A DNA stretch of 64,000 nucleotides from Polaromonas sp. GTDB lineage: Bacteria > Pseudomonadota > Gammaproteobacteria > Burkholderiales > Burkholderiaceae_C. Location of the stretch: NCBI RefSeq assembly GCF_010365105.1, contig NZ_JAAFGZ010000011.1, forward strand, positions 56,254-120,253. Reading direction: 5' to 3'. Below are positions 9,242 through 18,299 of this stretch, piece after piece. Under the pieces are notes generated by a model, which saw only the letters and a list, made by a program, of their open reading frames with translations, made no database searches and was not told where the DNA came from. A program made the position numbers and the translations under genes. Numbering within the stretch: position 1 is the first letter of the stretch; every line of letters starts with the position of its first letter.

Positions 9242-10009
9242 TTAGCGCGGCGCCAGGCGGATCGCGCCATCGAGGCGGATCACTTCACCGTTCAGCATGT
9301 CGTTTTCAAAAATGTGCCTGGCCAGCTTGGAATAGTCCTGCGGCGTTCCCAGACGCGAAGGGAAGGGCACGGCGGCGGCCAGTGAATCCTGCACTTCCTG
9401 CGGCATGCCGAACATCATCGGCGTGCCGAAAATGCCGGGGGCAATCGTCATGTTGCGGATGCCATTGCGCGCCAGATCGCGGGCAATGGGCAGCGTCATG
9501 CCGACCACGCCACCCTTGGAAGCGCTGTAGGCGGCCTGGCCCATCTGGCCGTCGTAGGCCGCCACAGAGGCCGTGGAAATCAGCACGCCGCGCTCGCCGG
9601 TGGCTTCGGGTTCGTTCTTGCACATGGCTTCAGAAGCCAGACGGATCATGTTGAAGCTGCCAATCAGGTTGACGGTGATGGTCTTGCTGAACACCGCCAG
9701 GCTGTGCGCGCCGTTCTTGCCGACGGTCTTTTCAGCCGGTGCAATGCCGGCGCAGTTCACCAGGCCCATCAGCTTGCCCATGGACACGGCCTTGGCCACC
9801 ACGGCCTGGCCGTCGGCTTCCTGGCTCACGTCGCACTTGACGAAAGCAGCGTTGCCTTCACCCAGTTCCTTGGCGATGGCTTCGCCCTTTTCAGCCTGCA
9901 TGTCGGCAATCACGACCTTGCCGCCGTTGGCGACCAGCATGCGTGCCGTGCCTTCGCCCAGCCCTGAGGCGCCACCGGTGACGATAAATACCTTGCCTGC
10001 GATGTCCAT
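9242..10009 (-). CDS. SDR-family 3-hydroxyacyl-CoA dehydrogenase type II-like
   Basis: This 255-residue short-chain dehydrogenase closely resembles human HSD17B10 in layout. The nucleotide site T11-GGASGLG lies at the very N terminus, NCAG follows in the middle, and the catalytic set is a Ser near residue 148 with Y161-x3-K165 (YSASK). The likely reaction is NAD-dependent oxidation of 3-hydroxyacyl-CoA or 2-methyl-3-hydroxybutyryl-CoA in fatty acid or isoleucine breakdown. ATG 10009 is used because a longer in-frame extension crosses a perfect palindrome that looks like an operator. Confidence 0.87.
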   Translation of the reverse strand: MDIAGKVFIVTGGASGLGEGTARMLVANGGKVVIADMQAEKGEAIAKELGEGNAAFVKCDVSQEADGQAVVAKAVSMGKLMGLVNCAGIAPAEKTVGKNGAHSLAVFSKTITVNLIGSFNMIRLASEAMCKNEPEATGERGVLISTASVAAYDGQMGQAAYSASKGGVVGMTLPIARDLARNGIRNMTIAPGIFGTPMMFGMPQEVQDSLAAAVPFPSRLGTPQDYSKLARHIFENDMLNGEVIRLDGAIRLAPR

Positions 10010-10079
10010 GGAATATTCCTTGATGTTGAAAGGTTGAAAAAAGGGAAACGGAAAAAGAAGTTGGTCGAGCAGGTTGACG

Positions 10080-10095
10080 TTGACGTTAACGTCAA
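10080..10095. promoter_or_regulatory. 16-bp perfect palindrome, operator candidate for the SDR gene
   Basis: TTGACGTTAACGTCAA is a perfect inverted repeat 71 bp upstream of the SDR start; an extra TTGACGT half-site adjoins at 10074-10080. The shape resembles operators of MerR-type LiuR-like regulators of branched-chain amino acid catabolism in proteobacteria, which fits the gene's predicted substrate. The regulator assignment is inference. Confidence 0.5.
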
Positions 10096-10119
10096 TCCAG
10101 TCGCCAATTATCGCGCATG

Positions 10120-10150
10120 AAAAAGCCCGGCCGTCTTTCAACGGCCGGGC
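10120..10150 (-). terminator. Rho-independent terminator of the iron-binding protein gene
   Basis: A 10-bp GC-rich stem (GCCCGGCCGT at 10125-10134 with ACGGCCGGGC at 10141-10150, 6-nt loop) is followed on the minus strand by a T-tract at 10124-10120. It lies 29 bp past the stop of the gene ending at 10180. Confidence 0.85.
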
Positions 10151-10179
10151 CTGCGCTCAAGGGTTGACGAATGATTCGA

Positions 10180-11238
10180 TTATTTGTAACCAACGCGGTC
10201 CAGCATCTGCTGCACCTTGACCTGGTTGTAGCCGATGGCGCTGACCGGAATGGTTTCCGACTTGAAGCTGCCGCCCGTCATGGCCTGCAACGCCGGGTTG
10301 CTGACCTTCACGGTGGGCACAGCAGGCCATTCGTTGTTGCCGTTGGCAAAGTAGTTTTGCGCATCCGGAGTGGCCAGGTATTCCATGAACTTGATGGCGT
10401 TGGCCTCGTGCTTGGCATTCTTTGCCACGGCGGCGCCGGCAATGTTCACATGCGTTCCCCAGGTTTCCTGGTTCGGAAATACGACGCCGACGCGGTCAGC
10501 CACCAGTTTGTCTTCGGGTGCGCTGGACCGCATGATGCGCGCCAGGTAATAAGAGTTGGTTAGCGCCACGCCGCATTCACCGCTGGCCACGGCCTTGATC
10601 TGGTCGCTGTCGCCGCCCTTCGGGGCGCGCGCCATATTGGCGACCAGGCCCGCAAGCCACTGCTCGGTCTTGGCTTCGCCCATGTGCTCGGTGACGGCTG
10701 AAAACAGCGACAGGTTGTAGGGATGTGCGCCCGAACGGGTGCACAGCAGGCCTTTGTTCTTGGGGTCAGCCAGTTCCTCGTAGGTATCGACATCGGCCTT
10801 TTTGACCTTGAGCTTGTCATACACCACGACGCGGGCGCGGGTGGAAAAGCCGAACCAGGTCGTACCTTCAGGGCTGGCCTTGGCCCGCAGGTTGACCGGA
10901 ATGGCCGCTTCAAGCGTGGGCGACTTGATGGGCTTGAACAGGCCCTCGACATCGCCTTTCCAGAGGCGGGCGGCATCGACCAGCAAAATCACGTCGGCAG
11001 GCGACGCCGCTCCTTCAGCCTTCAGGCGCGCCAGGATGCCGGCATCGTCGGCATCAACCCGGTTCACCTTGATGCCGGTGGCCTTGGTGAAATTGCTGTA
11101 AAGCGCCTCGTCGGTCTGGTAGTGGCGGGCAGAATACAGGTTGACCACCTGCTCCTGGGCACTTGCGCTGCCCGCGGCACCCATCAAGGCAGCGGCAGCA
11201 AGGGCAAGTCCGGTAAAAATTGGCGCACTTTTGATCAT
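10180..11238 (-). CDS. fbpA: Periplasmic Fe(III) ABC transporter substrate-binding protein
   Basis: This 352-residue protein has a Sec signal peptide (MIKSAPIFTGLALAAAALMG...ASAQ) and then the FbpA/FutA/IdiA family start VVNLYSARHYQTDEALY. It binds ferric iron in the periplasm and delivers it to an inner-membrane permease. The family-typical AxPKGGDSDQIKAVASGECG and the NSYYLARI segment, whose tyrosines help bind iron, are seen. No permease or ATPase gene is adjacent, so the rest of the transporter must be elsewhere. ATG 11238 gives a good signal peptide. A Fur-box-like site lies about 43 bp upstream. Confidence 0.92.
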   Translation of the reverse strand: MIKSAPIFTGLALAAAALMGAAGSASAQEQVVNLYSARHYQTDEALYSNFTKATGIKVNRVDADDAGILARLKAEGAASPADVILLVDAARLWKGDVEGLFKPIKSPTLEAAIPVNLRAKASPEGTTWFGFSTRARVVVYDKLKVKKADVDTYEELADPKNKGLLCTRSGAHPYNLSLFSAVTEHMGEAKTEQWLAGLVANMARAPKGGDSDQIKAVASGECGVALTNSYYLARIMRSSAPEDKLVADRVGVVFPNQETWGTHVNIAGAAVAKNAKHEANAIKFMEYLATPDAQNYFANGNNEWPAVPTVKVSNPALQAMTGGSFKSETIPVSAIGYNQVKVQQMLDRVGYK

Positions 11239-11280
11239 GTTGAAAATCCTGAAGGCTTGAAAGTTAATGAGTTTAATGCA

Positions 11281-11299
11281 AATGCGAATTAGTCGCAAT
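11281..11299. promoter_or_regulatory. Fur-box-like site between iron-binding and patatin genes
   Basis: AATGCGAATTAGTCGCAAT is a 19-bp near-palindrome with the overall shape of a Fur box, upstream of an iron-uptake gene. Iron-dependent repression of fbpA is the natural reading; the divergent patatin-like gene may also be affected. Confidence 0.5.
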
Positions 11300-11341
11300 A
11301 TCTTTTCGGCTGAAAAATACAACCTGGACCAGGCGGCTGGT

Positions 11342-12274
11342 GTGCGCCTGACACGCAGGTTTTCGGCGGGATGGCTGGGAAAACTGCTGCTTCCCCTCAT
11401 GCTCGTCGCCGGTTGCACCACGGCACCAGTGGTGCCTGTCAAGACCGCTGCGCCCGATTCGGTCACGTTGCCTGCTGTCAGGAAGCCGTTGAAGATCGGC
11501 CTGGCGCTGGGCGGCGGCGCGGCGCGCGGCTTTGCCCATGTCGGCGTGATCGCGGTGCTCGAAGAAGCCGGATTGCGGCCGCAGATGGTGGTGGGCACCT
11601 CGGCCGGCAGCCTGGTCGCGGCGATTTACGCGACCGGCAAGACCAGCGCGCAGCTGCAGCAGACCGCGCTCGGGATGGAGGAAGTGGCCATCACCGACTG
11701 GATGCTGCCGATCATCGGCAAAGGGATGTTTCGCGGCGATGCGCTGGGCCGCTACGTCAACCAGCTGGTCGGCGGCCGCCTGATCGAGAACATGGCGATC
11801 CCGCTGGGCATCGTCGCAACCGACCTCAACAGCGGCCAGGCGGTGATGTTTCGCAGCGGCGACACCGGCACGGCAGTACGGGCATCGAGCGCGGTACCGG
11901 CGGTGTTCGTGCCGGTCAGGATCAGCGGGCATGAATATGTTGATGGCGGCCTGGTGTCGCCTGTGCCAGTACGCTTTGCCAGGCAAATGGGCGCCGACAT
12001 CGTGATTGCGGTCGATATTTCAAATCCGCCCGAAAGCAATCCGGCCGAAGGCACCTTGCAGATCCTGCTGCAGACCTTTTCCATCATGGGAAAAAGCATC
12101 AATCAGTACGAATTGAAGGAGGCCGATGTGGTGGTGCGGCCTTCGCAAACAGGGCTGAAGAGCGCCGATTTTTCGGCCCGCAAGCTGGCCATTGAATCGG
12201 GCAGGGCGGCGATGCTGGCGGCGCTTCCGGCGCTGAAGGCCCGGCTGGCTGCCGGCGTCTCGTCTCACCCCTGA
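11342..12274 (+). CDS. Patatin-like phospholipase lipoprotein (RssA-type)
   Basis: With the GTG start at 11342 the product is 310 residues and begins with a lipoprotein signal (RLTRRFSAGW...LMLVAGC). The patatin fold follows: glycine-rich LGGGAARGFAHVGV, nucleophile elbow GTSAG with S87, and the DGG motif with D201 completing the Ser-Asp dyad. The likely role is hydrolysis of acyl chains of lipids at the envelope. An earlier in-frame ATG at 11267 exists, but it would place coding sequence over the Fur-like box and bury the signal peptide, so 11342 is preferred; AGGCGG just upstream can serve as a ribosome binding site. Confidence 0.85.
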   Translation: MRLTRRFSAGWLGKLLLPLMLVAGCTTAPVVPVKTAAPDSVTLPAVRKPLKIGLALGGGAARGFAHVGVIAVLEEAGLRPQMVVGTSAGSLVAAIYATGKTSAQLQQTALGMEEVAITDWMLPIIGKGMFRGDALGRYVNQLVGGRLIENMAIPLGIVATDLNSGQAVMFRSGDTGTAVRASSAVPAVFVPVRISGHEYVDGGLVSPVPVRFARQMGADIVIAVDISNPPESNPAEGTLQILLQTFSIMGKSINQYELKEADVVVRPSQTGLKSADFSARKLAIESGRAAMLAALPALKARLAAGVSSHP

Positions 12275-12348
12275 GTCCGCGATTGGATCCACTCATCTTT
12301 CGATAGCTGTCCATGCTTGCTGGACGAGCTAGACGGACTGATTTGACC

Positions 12349-12375
12349 AAAAAAAAACCCAGTCGCGAGACTGGG
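12349..12375 (-). terminator. Rho-independent terminator of the phasin gene
   Basis: CCCAGTC (12358-12364) pairs with GACTGGG (12369-12375) around a GCGA loop. On the minus strand the stem is followed by nine T residues (A-run at 12349-12357). It lies downstream of the phasin stop at 12521. Confidence 0.85.
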
Positions 12376-12434
12376 CTTGAACGGAACCGCGAAACCTGAC
12401 GTTTCTGCAAGGAACCGAGGAGACAACTGGTCAG

Positions 12435-12456
12435 GACTGGTCAATTCAGACCAGTC
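12435..12456. repeat. Small perfect inverted repeat in the phasin 3' region
   Basis: GACTGGTC at 12435-12442 pairs with GACCAGTC at 12449-12456 across a 6-nt loop, with another ACTGGTC copy at 12426-12432. It lies between the phasin stop and its terminator and may stabilise the mRNA 3' end. No T-tract follows it. Confidence 0.5.
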
Positions 12457-12520
12457 TAACTAAGCGGGCTCAGTGTGCTTTCAAGGTGCGCTGGGCACCC
12501 TGAAACACAGGGAATTGAAA

Positions 12521-13063
12521 TTAACGCTTTTTGGAAGCGTTCTTGGTGGCGCTGAGGGCGGACTCGGACACCGAATTGAAGTTGGTTTCGGCCATGTCAC
12601 CGGCTTGCTTGACGGCTTTTTGGACCGACTCGAAAGCCGTGTTGGCGGCGGTCATGGCGCTTTTCATCATGGTCACTGCGGTTTCGGAACCGGCAGGTGC
12701 ATTCTGGGTGGAGCTTTCGATCAGGTCGGCGAATTTCTTCTGGGCTTCGGCGGTCTGGCCTTCGAAGGTCTTGCTGATTTCAGCGCCGGCGGACTGGGCG
12801 ATGTCGTACAGGTGGCGGCTGTAGGCAGCAGTTTTTTCGGCAAGTGGCTGCACCATGCTGGCTTGGAGCGCGAGCAGTTCCTGTGCGTCCTTGACGCCCA
12901 TGACGGCTTGTGCGTTGTTCGCGGTTTCAGCCAGGGCAGCCTTGGTGGCTTGCACGTTCAGTTCGACCAGTTTTTCAACGCCTTCGAAGGCTTTCTGGGT
13001 CAGACCAAACAGGGTTTCGATGTTTGCTTTGTGGGAAGCCATGAGTTGTTCAGCGGTCAGCAT
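12521..13063 (-). CDS. phaP: Phasin (PHA granule-associated protein)
   Basis: This 180-residue protein has the phasin_2 pattern: [20 protein letters not shown] at the start, a long Ala/Gln/Lys-rich helical body with the [20 protein letters not shown] segment, and a basic end (NASKKR). Phasins coat polyhydroxyalkanoate granules and control their size and number, so the organism probably stores PHA. The gene has its own terminator and a good minus-strand promoter. Confidence 0.93.
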   Translation of the reverse strand: MLTAEQLMASHKANIETLFGLTQKAFEGVEKLVELNVQATKAALAETANNAQAVMGVKDAQELLALQASMVQPLAEKTAAYSRHLYDIAQSAGAEISKTFEGQTAEAQKKFADLIESSTQNAPAGSETAVTMMKSAMTAANTAFESVQKAVKQAGDMAETNFNSVSESALSATKNASKKR

Positions 13064-13113
13064 AATTAATCTCCAAATGTGTCGTTAAAGGTTGATAGTT
13101 GCTTTGCGCTGAA

Positions 13114-13185
13114 TTGCTGCACTGCAACATGGAATTGATTATAGGAGAAACCCGACCTTTTGCAAGCAAATTTTGCTGCAATGCA
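13114..13185 (-). promoter_or_regulatory. Phasin promoter with paired TTGCTGCA-type motifs
   Basis: On the minus strand a perfect TATAAT lies at 13143-13138 with TTGCAA at 13165-13160, 16 bp apart. Two related motifs bracket it: TTGCTGCACTGCAA at 13114-13127 and TTGCTGCAATGCA at 13173-13185. Phasin genes are commonly repressed by PhaR binding two sites near the promoter, so these are operator candidates; that link is inference. Confidence 0.5.
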
Positions 13186-13237
13186 CCAATCTAGATGGGT
13201 TACTCTGATTTGATTTGATATTTCAGGATCACGATTC

Positions 13238-14194
13238 GTGCAAGCCTTCTATGCCGATCACTTTGTCTTGCCGCTGCCTGCCGGACACCGCTTCCCCATG
13301 CCCAAGTATCAGCTGCTGCGCGAGCGGCTGGCGGGTGAATTTCCCGAAGTGCGTCTGGGCCAGGCCCCGGCTGCCAGCGATGGTGAACTGGCGTTGGTGC
13401 ACACGCCTGACTATATAGAGGCCATCGCCCAAGGCACGCTGCCGGCGCCGGCGCAGCGCGAGATCGGCTTTCCCTGGAGCCCGGCGATGGCCGAACGCGC
13501 CAGGCGTTCGGCCGGGGCCACCGTGATGGCGGCGCGAATGGCGCTGGGCTTGGGACCGGGTGCCCGGCCCGAGGGCATTGCCGCCAACCTTGCGGGCGGA
13601 ACCCACCATGCCTATGCGGGCAAGGGCAGCGGATTTTGCGTGTTCAACGACGCGGCCGTGGCCGCGCGGCTGATGCAGGCCGAATGGGCGCGGCGGCACC
13701 GCCAGGCGCGCCGGCCGCTGCAGGTCGCAGTGGTTGACCTGGACGTGCACCAGGGCAATGGCACTGCCAGCATCTTTGCCGGTGACGCCAGTGTGTTCAC
13801 ACTGTCGCTGCACGGCGAAAAGAATTTTCCGTTCCGCAAGGAGGCCAGCGACCTTGATGTCGAGTTGGCCGATGGTTGCCTGGACGCGCCTTACCTGCAG
13901 GCGCTGGAACACGCGCTGGACGAGTTGGACCATCGCTTCGCGCCCGGCCTTGTCCTGTTCCTGGCCGGTGCCGACCCGTACGAAGGCGACCGCCTGGGAC
14001 GGCTGAGCCTGAGCTTCGACGGTCTGGAGGCGCGCGACCGGCGGGTATTCGACTGGGCCTGGCAACGGCGGATTCCGCTGGCTTTTTCGATGGCAGGCGG
14101 CTATGGCAACAATATTAACGAAACCGTGCAGGTGCAGGTCAACACCTACCGCGTAGCGCTGGAATATTGGCGTCGGTGGAATTCTGCCGGCTGA
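13238..14194 (+). CDS. Histone deacetylase-family protein (class IV/HDAC11-like)
   Basis: This 318-residue zinc-dependent amidohydrolase has the arginase/deacetylase fold. The catalytic histidine pair H123-H124 is in [11 protein letters not shown]; zinc ligands are D169 and H171 in [10 protein letters not shown] and D246 in AGADPYEGD; the GGYG loop is near residue 289. Bacterial members deacylate lysines or small amides; the substrate cannot be told from sequence. The start is GTG 13238. A thioesterase and a nitroreductase follow closely, suggesting one transcript. Divergent from the phasin. Confidence 0.9.
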   Translation: MQAFYADHFVLPLPAGHRFPMPKYQLLRERLAGEFPEVRLGQAPAASDGELALVHTPDYIEAIAQGTLPAPAQREIGFPWSPAMAERARRSAGATVMAARMALGLGPGARPEGIAANLAGGTHHAYAGKGSGFCVFNDAAVAARLMQAEWARRHRQARRPLQVAVVDLDVHQGNGTASIFAGDASVFTLSLHGEKNFPFRKEASDLDVELADGCLDAPYLQALEHALDELDHRFAPGLVLFLAGADPYEGDRLGRLSLSFDGLEARDRRVFDWAWQRRIPLAFSMAGGYGNNINETVQVQVNTYRVALEYWRRWNSAG

Positions 14195-14217
14195 TGCGCT
14201 GGCAAAATAGCGTTCCC

Positions 14218-14664
14218 ATGAGCATCGCACCCCGACCCCAGCCCGAATACCGCAGCGACTACCGGGCCTTTCGGGCCATCGGTACCCGCTGGTCGGACAA
14301 CGACCTCTACGGGCATGTCAACAACGTTGTTTATTACAGCTGGTTCGATACCGCCGTCAACGGCCTGCTGATCGAGCGCGGCGCGCTTGACATCCATGCC
14401 GGCAGCGTGATTGGCCTGGTGGTCGAGACGCAATGCAACTATTTTTCGCCGCTGGCGTTTCCCGAACCGGTGGTGGCCGGCATCCGCGTGGCGCATGCCG
14501 GCGCGTCCAGCGTGCGCTACGAGGTGGCGCTGTTCCCGGCCGATGACCGCCTGCCGTGCGCGGCCCGGGGCCATTTCATCCATGTGTATGTCGATCGCGC
14601 CACGCGCCGGCCGGCAAGTTGTCTGCCGCCTGAATTATTGTCTGTCCTGGAGCTGCTGAAATGA
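14218..14664 (+). CDS. Acyl-CoA thioesterase, YbgC/4HBT family
   Basis: This 148-residue hot-dog-fold protein carries the 4-hydroxybenzoyl-CoA thioesterase signature [19 protein letters not shown], where the Asp is the family's catalytic residue. It would hydrolyse small or aromatic acyl-CoA thioesters. ATG 14218 ([12 protein letters not shown]) is preferred over a start at 14167 inside the preceding gene. Its stop overlaps the next ATG by four bases, so the two genes are translationally coupled. Confidence 0.88.
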   Translation: MSIAPRPQPEYRSDYRAFRAIGTRWSDNDLYGHVNNVVYYSWFDTAVNGLLIERGALDIHAGSVIGLVVETQCNYFSPLAFPEPVVAGIRVAHAGASSVRYEVALFPADDRLPCAARGHFIHVYVDRATRRPASCLPPELLSVLELLK

Positions 14665-15437
14665 ACCCAACCGATTCTTCCGTCCACCCTGTCGTCGCCG
14701 GCGATTTTGCGCCCGACGATGCGCCGAGCAGCGCCTGCCAGCCGCCTGTCAATGCGGTCGATCGCGCCATCGAAAGCCGCCAGTCGATGCGCGAGTTCCT
14801 GCCGGCTCCCGTACCGCGCGCGCTCATTCTGCATTTGCTTGAACTGGCCTGCCGCGCGCCGTCGGGCACCAACACGCAGCCGTGGAAAGCCTATGTCCTG
14901 CAAGGCGCGAGAAAGGACAGCCTGGTTGAAAAGGTCTGCCGCGCCCATGACGCGTTGCGCGACAACCCGGCGCTGGCGGTCGAGTATCAGGAGGAATACG
15001 ACTATTACCCGGAGAAATGGGTGTCTCCCTATATTGACCGCCGGCGCGAGAACGGCTGGGGGCTGTACGGCCTGCTCGGCATCACCAAGGGCGACAAGGA
15101 CAAGATGCATGCGCAGCACCAGCGCAACTACCGCTTCTTTGATGCGCCGGTTGGCCTGATGTTCACCCTGGACCGGGTGATGGGCCGGGGCTCGCTGCTG
15201 GACTACGGCATGTTCATGCAGAACTTCATGGTGGCTGCGCGAGGCCATGGCCTGCACACCTGCCCGCAGGCGGCCTGGAACGGCTTTGCCAGGATCATCA
15301 TGCCGCACATCGGCGCAGGAGACGCCGAAATGCTGGTCTGCGGCATGTCTCTGGGTTATGCCGACGAATCGGCGCTGGTCAACACCTTTCGCACGCCGCG
15401 CGTGAGCGCAGCAGAATTCACGACCTGGGTGGAGTGA
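14661..15437 (+). CDS. Nitroreductase family protein (PnbA-like)
   Basis: This 258-residue FMN-dependent NAD(P)H oxidoreductase carries the family start [18 protein letters not shown], the FMN-contact [13 protein letters not shown], and the C-terminal [10 protein letters not shown] and [11 protein letters not shown]. It resembles the PnbA branch, which reduces 4-nitrobenzoate, but the natural substrate is not predictable. It overlaps the thioesterase gene by ATGA and is last in the 13238-15437 cluster. Confidence 0.9.
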   Translation: MNPTDSSVHPVVAGDFAPDDAPSSACQPPVNAVDRAIESRQSMREFLPAPVPRALILHLLELACRAPSGTNTQPWKAYVLQGARKDSLVEKVCRAHDALRDNPALAVEYQEEYDYYPEKWVSPYIDRRRENGWGLYGLLGITKGDKDKMHAQHQRNYRFFDAPVGLMFTLDRVMGRGSLLDYGMFMQNFMVAARGHGLHTCPQAAWNGFARIIMPHIGAGDAEMLVCGMSLGYADESALVNTFRTPRVSAAEFTTWVE

Positions 15438-15440
15438 TGA

Positions 15441-15545
15441 GCTCCCACGCTCCCCACTGCGTGCGGTTCGCTGCCCCCCTAGGGGGCCGCTGCGCCTGCG
15501 GCCCGGCAAAGCCGGTTCCGCGGCCCCGGCCGGTTTGGAGCGGGC
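15441..15545. repeat. REP-like palindromic intergenic element
   Basis: This GC-rich stretch is built from consecutive palindromes: GCCCCCCTAGGGGGC, then CCGCTGCGCCTGCGG, then GCCGG/CCGGC arms near GGCAAAGCCGG. I recognise this style of sequence as common between genes of Comamonadaceae, but no second copy was found in the window. Confidence 0.5.
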
Positions 15546-15645
15546 ACCGCCGCACACAGCGTTTTGCAAGCTTGACCCATGAGCAGGCTCGTGCCTTGCT
15601 TTCTTCTGGTTTGAGCGTGGACGCTCGCTGAAGCATTGCGGCTGC

Positions 15646-17517
15646 ATGACCTTTTCCGTCGTTCAGTTGCTTGGCGGTCTGTCTTACGCGACCACGCTGT
15701 TCTTGATGGCGGCGGGGCTGACGCTGATTTTTGGCGTCACGCGGATCGTCAATTTCGCACATGGCAGTTTTTTCATGCTGGGCGCGCTGTTCACCGCGCA
15801 CTGGGTCACCAACTGGTTTCCGGTGTGGGGCGAAAGTCTGCCGCTTTACCTGCTTGCTATTCTTTTGGGAGCTGCTTGCGCTGCAGTGGCCGGCGGAATT
15901 GCCGAATTCCTGCTGTTAAGACGAATGTCGGGCGCGCCCGAGCTGTACCAGCTGGTGGCGACCTTCGGCTTGAGCCTGGCGATGCATGACGCGATGCAGT
16001 GGAGTTTCGGGCCGGACGAGGTGTTTGCGCCACGCTTTCCCGGGCTCAAGGGATCGGTGCAGATCGGTGACGAATTTTTTCCGGTGTACCAGTTGGCCAT
16101 GATCGCGCTGGGGCCGCTGGTCTGGTGGGGTCTGCATATGTTGCTGCGCCGCTCGCTGTTTGGCCAGCGCCTGCGCGCTGCCACGCAGGACCGCGCCATG
16201 CTGGCGGCGCTGGGTGTCAACCCCAAACCCTTGATGCTGGGCGCGGTGGTGCTGGGCTGCGCACTGGCCGGCTTGGGCGGCGCGCTGCAACTGCCGCGCG
16301 AACCGGCGCATCTGCAGATGGACATGAACGTGATCGTCGAGACCTTCGTGGTCGTGGTCACTGGCGGGCTGGGCAGCATCGGTGGCGCCTTTGTCGCCGC
16401 GCTGCTGATCGGTCTGGTGCATGCTTTTGGCACCGCCTGGTTTCCGCAGGCCACGCTGGTGGTGGTATTTTTGACGATGGCGGTCGTGCTGGTGTTCAGA
16501 CCGCAGGGGCTTATGGGCAGACCGGCCGCGTCGCTGGAACACGGAAGCAACCGGGAGGCCGCGCAGAAGTTTCGCGGCCTGCAGCTGGGGCGTGGCTGGA
16601 CTTCGGGGGTGGTGCTGGCTTTCGCTGCATTGGCTGCAGTTGCCTGGGCGGGAGGCCCCTACTGGCAGGCACTGGCCGCCGACGGCCTGATCCTGATGAT
16701 TTTCGGCATCAGCCTGCAGGCCATGATGGCGCTGGGCGGGCTGGTCAGCTTTGGCCATGCGGCATTTTTTGCGCTTGGCGCCTATGGCGCGGCGCTGTCG
16801 CACAGCCTCTGGGGCGCATCGCTTCCGGTCGCGCTGGCCGTGGGCTGCGGCGCCGCGCTGGCGGTGGCGGCAGTGTTTGGCGCGGCGGTGGTGCGCAGCA
16901 GCGGCGTTTATCTGGCGATGCTGTCGCTGGCGCTGGCGCAGGTGGTCTGGGCCGGTGCGACGCAATGGGTGAGCCTGACCGGCGGCGACAACGGGCTGAT
17001 CGGCCTGCGGCTGGTGAGCGATGACGGCCGGCCGGTGTTTTATGCGCTGCTGGTGGCGCTCGCCTTGATCGCCGTGTTCGCGCTGCGGTTCCTGAGTCGC
17101 TCGGTGATGGGCGCGGCGCTGCAGGCGGTGCGCGATGCACCGCTGCGCGCCGCCGCATCCGGCCTGTCGGTGGGCTGGCTCAAGTACCGGATATTTGTGG
17201 AAAGCGCGGTGCTGGCGGGCCTGGCGGGCGGGATGTTCGCGGCGCACAAGGGCGCTGTTTTCCCTTCGCTGGCGGCTGTGTCCACCTCGGTCGATGCGCT
17301 GCTGGTGGTGTTGCTTGGTGGCGTACACCAGCTCTGGGGCGCAGTGGTGGGCAGCGTGTTGCTGAGCTATTTGGGCGCAGAACTGGGCCGTGAAGTGACT
17401 TACTGGCGCGGCCTGCTGGGGCTGTTCATCATGCTGATCATGGTGGCTTCGCCGTCCGGACTGCTCGGCCTGCTGTCGCGGGCAAGCAGCCAGCGCGCCA
17501 TCAAGGGGATTCGCTGA
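15646..17517 (+). CDS. livHM: Fused LivH-LivM branched-chain amino acid ABC permease
   Basis: This 623-residue inner-membrane protein joins the two permease subunits of a high-affinity branched-chain amino acid (or amide/urea) importer. Residues 1-290 are LivH-like (LMAAGLTLIFGVTRIVNFAHG, then VVVVTGGLGSIGGAF). After a short linker near residues 290-320 a LivM-like half begins (LQAMMALGGLVSFGHAAFFALG, VRDAPLRAAASG, VLLGGVHQLWGAVVGS). Separate genes are the norm. livG and livF follow without gaps, but no LivK-type binding protein is adjacent. Confidence 0.93.
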   Translation: MTFSVVQLLGGLSYATTLFLMAAGLTLIFGVTRIVNFAHGSFFMLGALFTAHWVTNWFPVWGESLPLYLLAILLGAACAAVAGGIAEFLLLRRMSGAPELYQLVATFGLSLAMHDAMQWSFGPDEVFAPRFPGLKGSVQIGDEFFPVYQLAMIALGPLVWWGLHMLLRRSLFGQRLRAATQDRAMLAALGVNPKPLMLGAVVLGCALAGLGGALQLPREPAHLQMDMNVIVETFVVVVTGGLGSIGGAFVAALLIGLVHAFGTAWFPQATLVVVFLTMAVVLVFRPQGLMGRPAASLEHGSNREAAQKFRGLQLGRGWTSGVVLAFAALAAVAWAGGPYWQALAADGLILMIFGISLQAMMALGGLVSFGHAAFFALGAYGAALSHSLWGASLPVALAVGCGAALAVAAVFGAAVVRSSGVYLAMLSLALAQVVWAGATQWVSLTGGDNGLIGLRLVSDDGRPVFYALLVALALIAVFALRFLSRSVMGAALQAVRDAPLRAAASGLSVGWLKYRIFVESAVLAGLAGGMFAAHKGAVFPSLAAVSTSVDALLVVLLGGVHQLWGAVVGSVLLSYLGAELGREVTYWRGLLGLFIMLIMVASPSGLLGLLSRASSQRAIKGIR

Positions 17518-18299
17518 TGCTGCAGGTGCAAGGTCTGGTGAAGTATTTTGGCGGCATCCATGCGGTCGATGGCGTGAGCTTCGACGTGGCGGCGGGTGAA
17601 TGCGTGGCGCTGATCGGTCCCAATGGCGCCGGAAAATCGACCTGCTTTGCCTGCATTGCCGGCCAGTATCCGCTGACGGGCGGTGCCATCATATGGAACG
17701 GTCAGGCACTGGAAAAACTGGCGCCGGCTGCGCGCCTGCGGCACGGCGTGGCGCGCACCTTTCAGGTGGCGCAGGTCTTTGAAGCGCTGACTGTGCTACA
17801 AAATGTGCAGCTGGCTGTGCAGGCCAGTCGTGCGCAAAAGGCCATTTCGGCCTTCAAACTCCTGGACCGGCAGTCGGTCGGGGCGGCCAGGGCGCTGCTG
17901 GACCAGGCCGGTCTGCGCGATGTGGCTGGCGAGGACGTGGCCAGCCTGTCCTACGGCGCCAAAAAGCGGCTTGAACTGGCCATTGCGCTGGCCGCCTCGC
18001 CCCGGCTGCTGCTGCTCGACGAACCGGCCGCCGGACTGGCCGAAGCAGAGCGCGCCAGCCTGATGCAACTGGTGAAAAAGCTTGCCGGGCAGGGCATGGC
18101 CGTGCTTTATACCGAGCACAACATGGATGCGGTGGATGGTGTTGCCGACCGGGTGCTGGTGCTGATCGAAGGCCGGCTGGCAGCGCAGGGATCGTTCGAC
18201 GAGATTTCCCGCGATGCCGACGTGCGCCGGCTCTACCTGGGCGACGGCCAGGAGGATGCCGGTGACGGCGTGCAGGCCAAGGGAGATGCGCGTGCTTGA
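17517..18299 (+). CDS. livG: Branched-chain amino acid ABC transporter ATPase LivG
   Basis: This 260-residue cytosolic ATPase pairs with LivF to drive the permease above. Walker A is GPNGAGKST near residue 35, the signature loop is a variant LSYGAKKRLELA, and Walker B is LLLLDEPAAGL. Its ATG shares a base with the permease stop (TGATG), so translation is coupled. Confidence 0.94.
   Translation: MLQVQGLVKYFGGIHAVDGVSFDVAAGECVALIGPNGAGKSTCFACIAGQYPLTGGAIIWNGQALEKLAPAARLRHGVARTFQVAQVFEALTVLQNVQLAVQASRAQKAISAFKLLDRQSVGAARALLDQAGLRDVAGEDVASLSYGAKKRLELAIALAASPRLLLLDEPAAGLAEAERASLMQLVKKLAGQGMAVLYTEHNMDAVDGVADRVLVLIEGRLAAQGSFDEISRDADVRRLYLGDGQEDAGDGVQAKGDARA

Noticed and set aside
15916..17328. 470-codon minus-strand open frame opposite the LivHM permease
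   Set aside because: It is a shadow of a hydrophobic gene: Gln/His/Arg-rich and without any domain.
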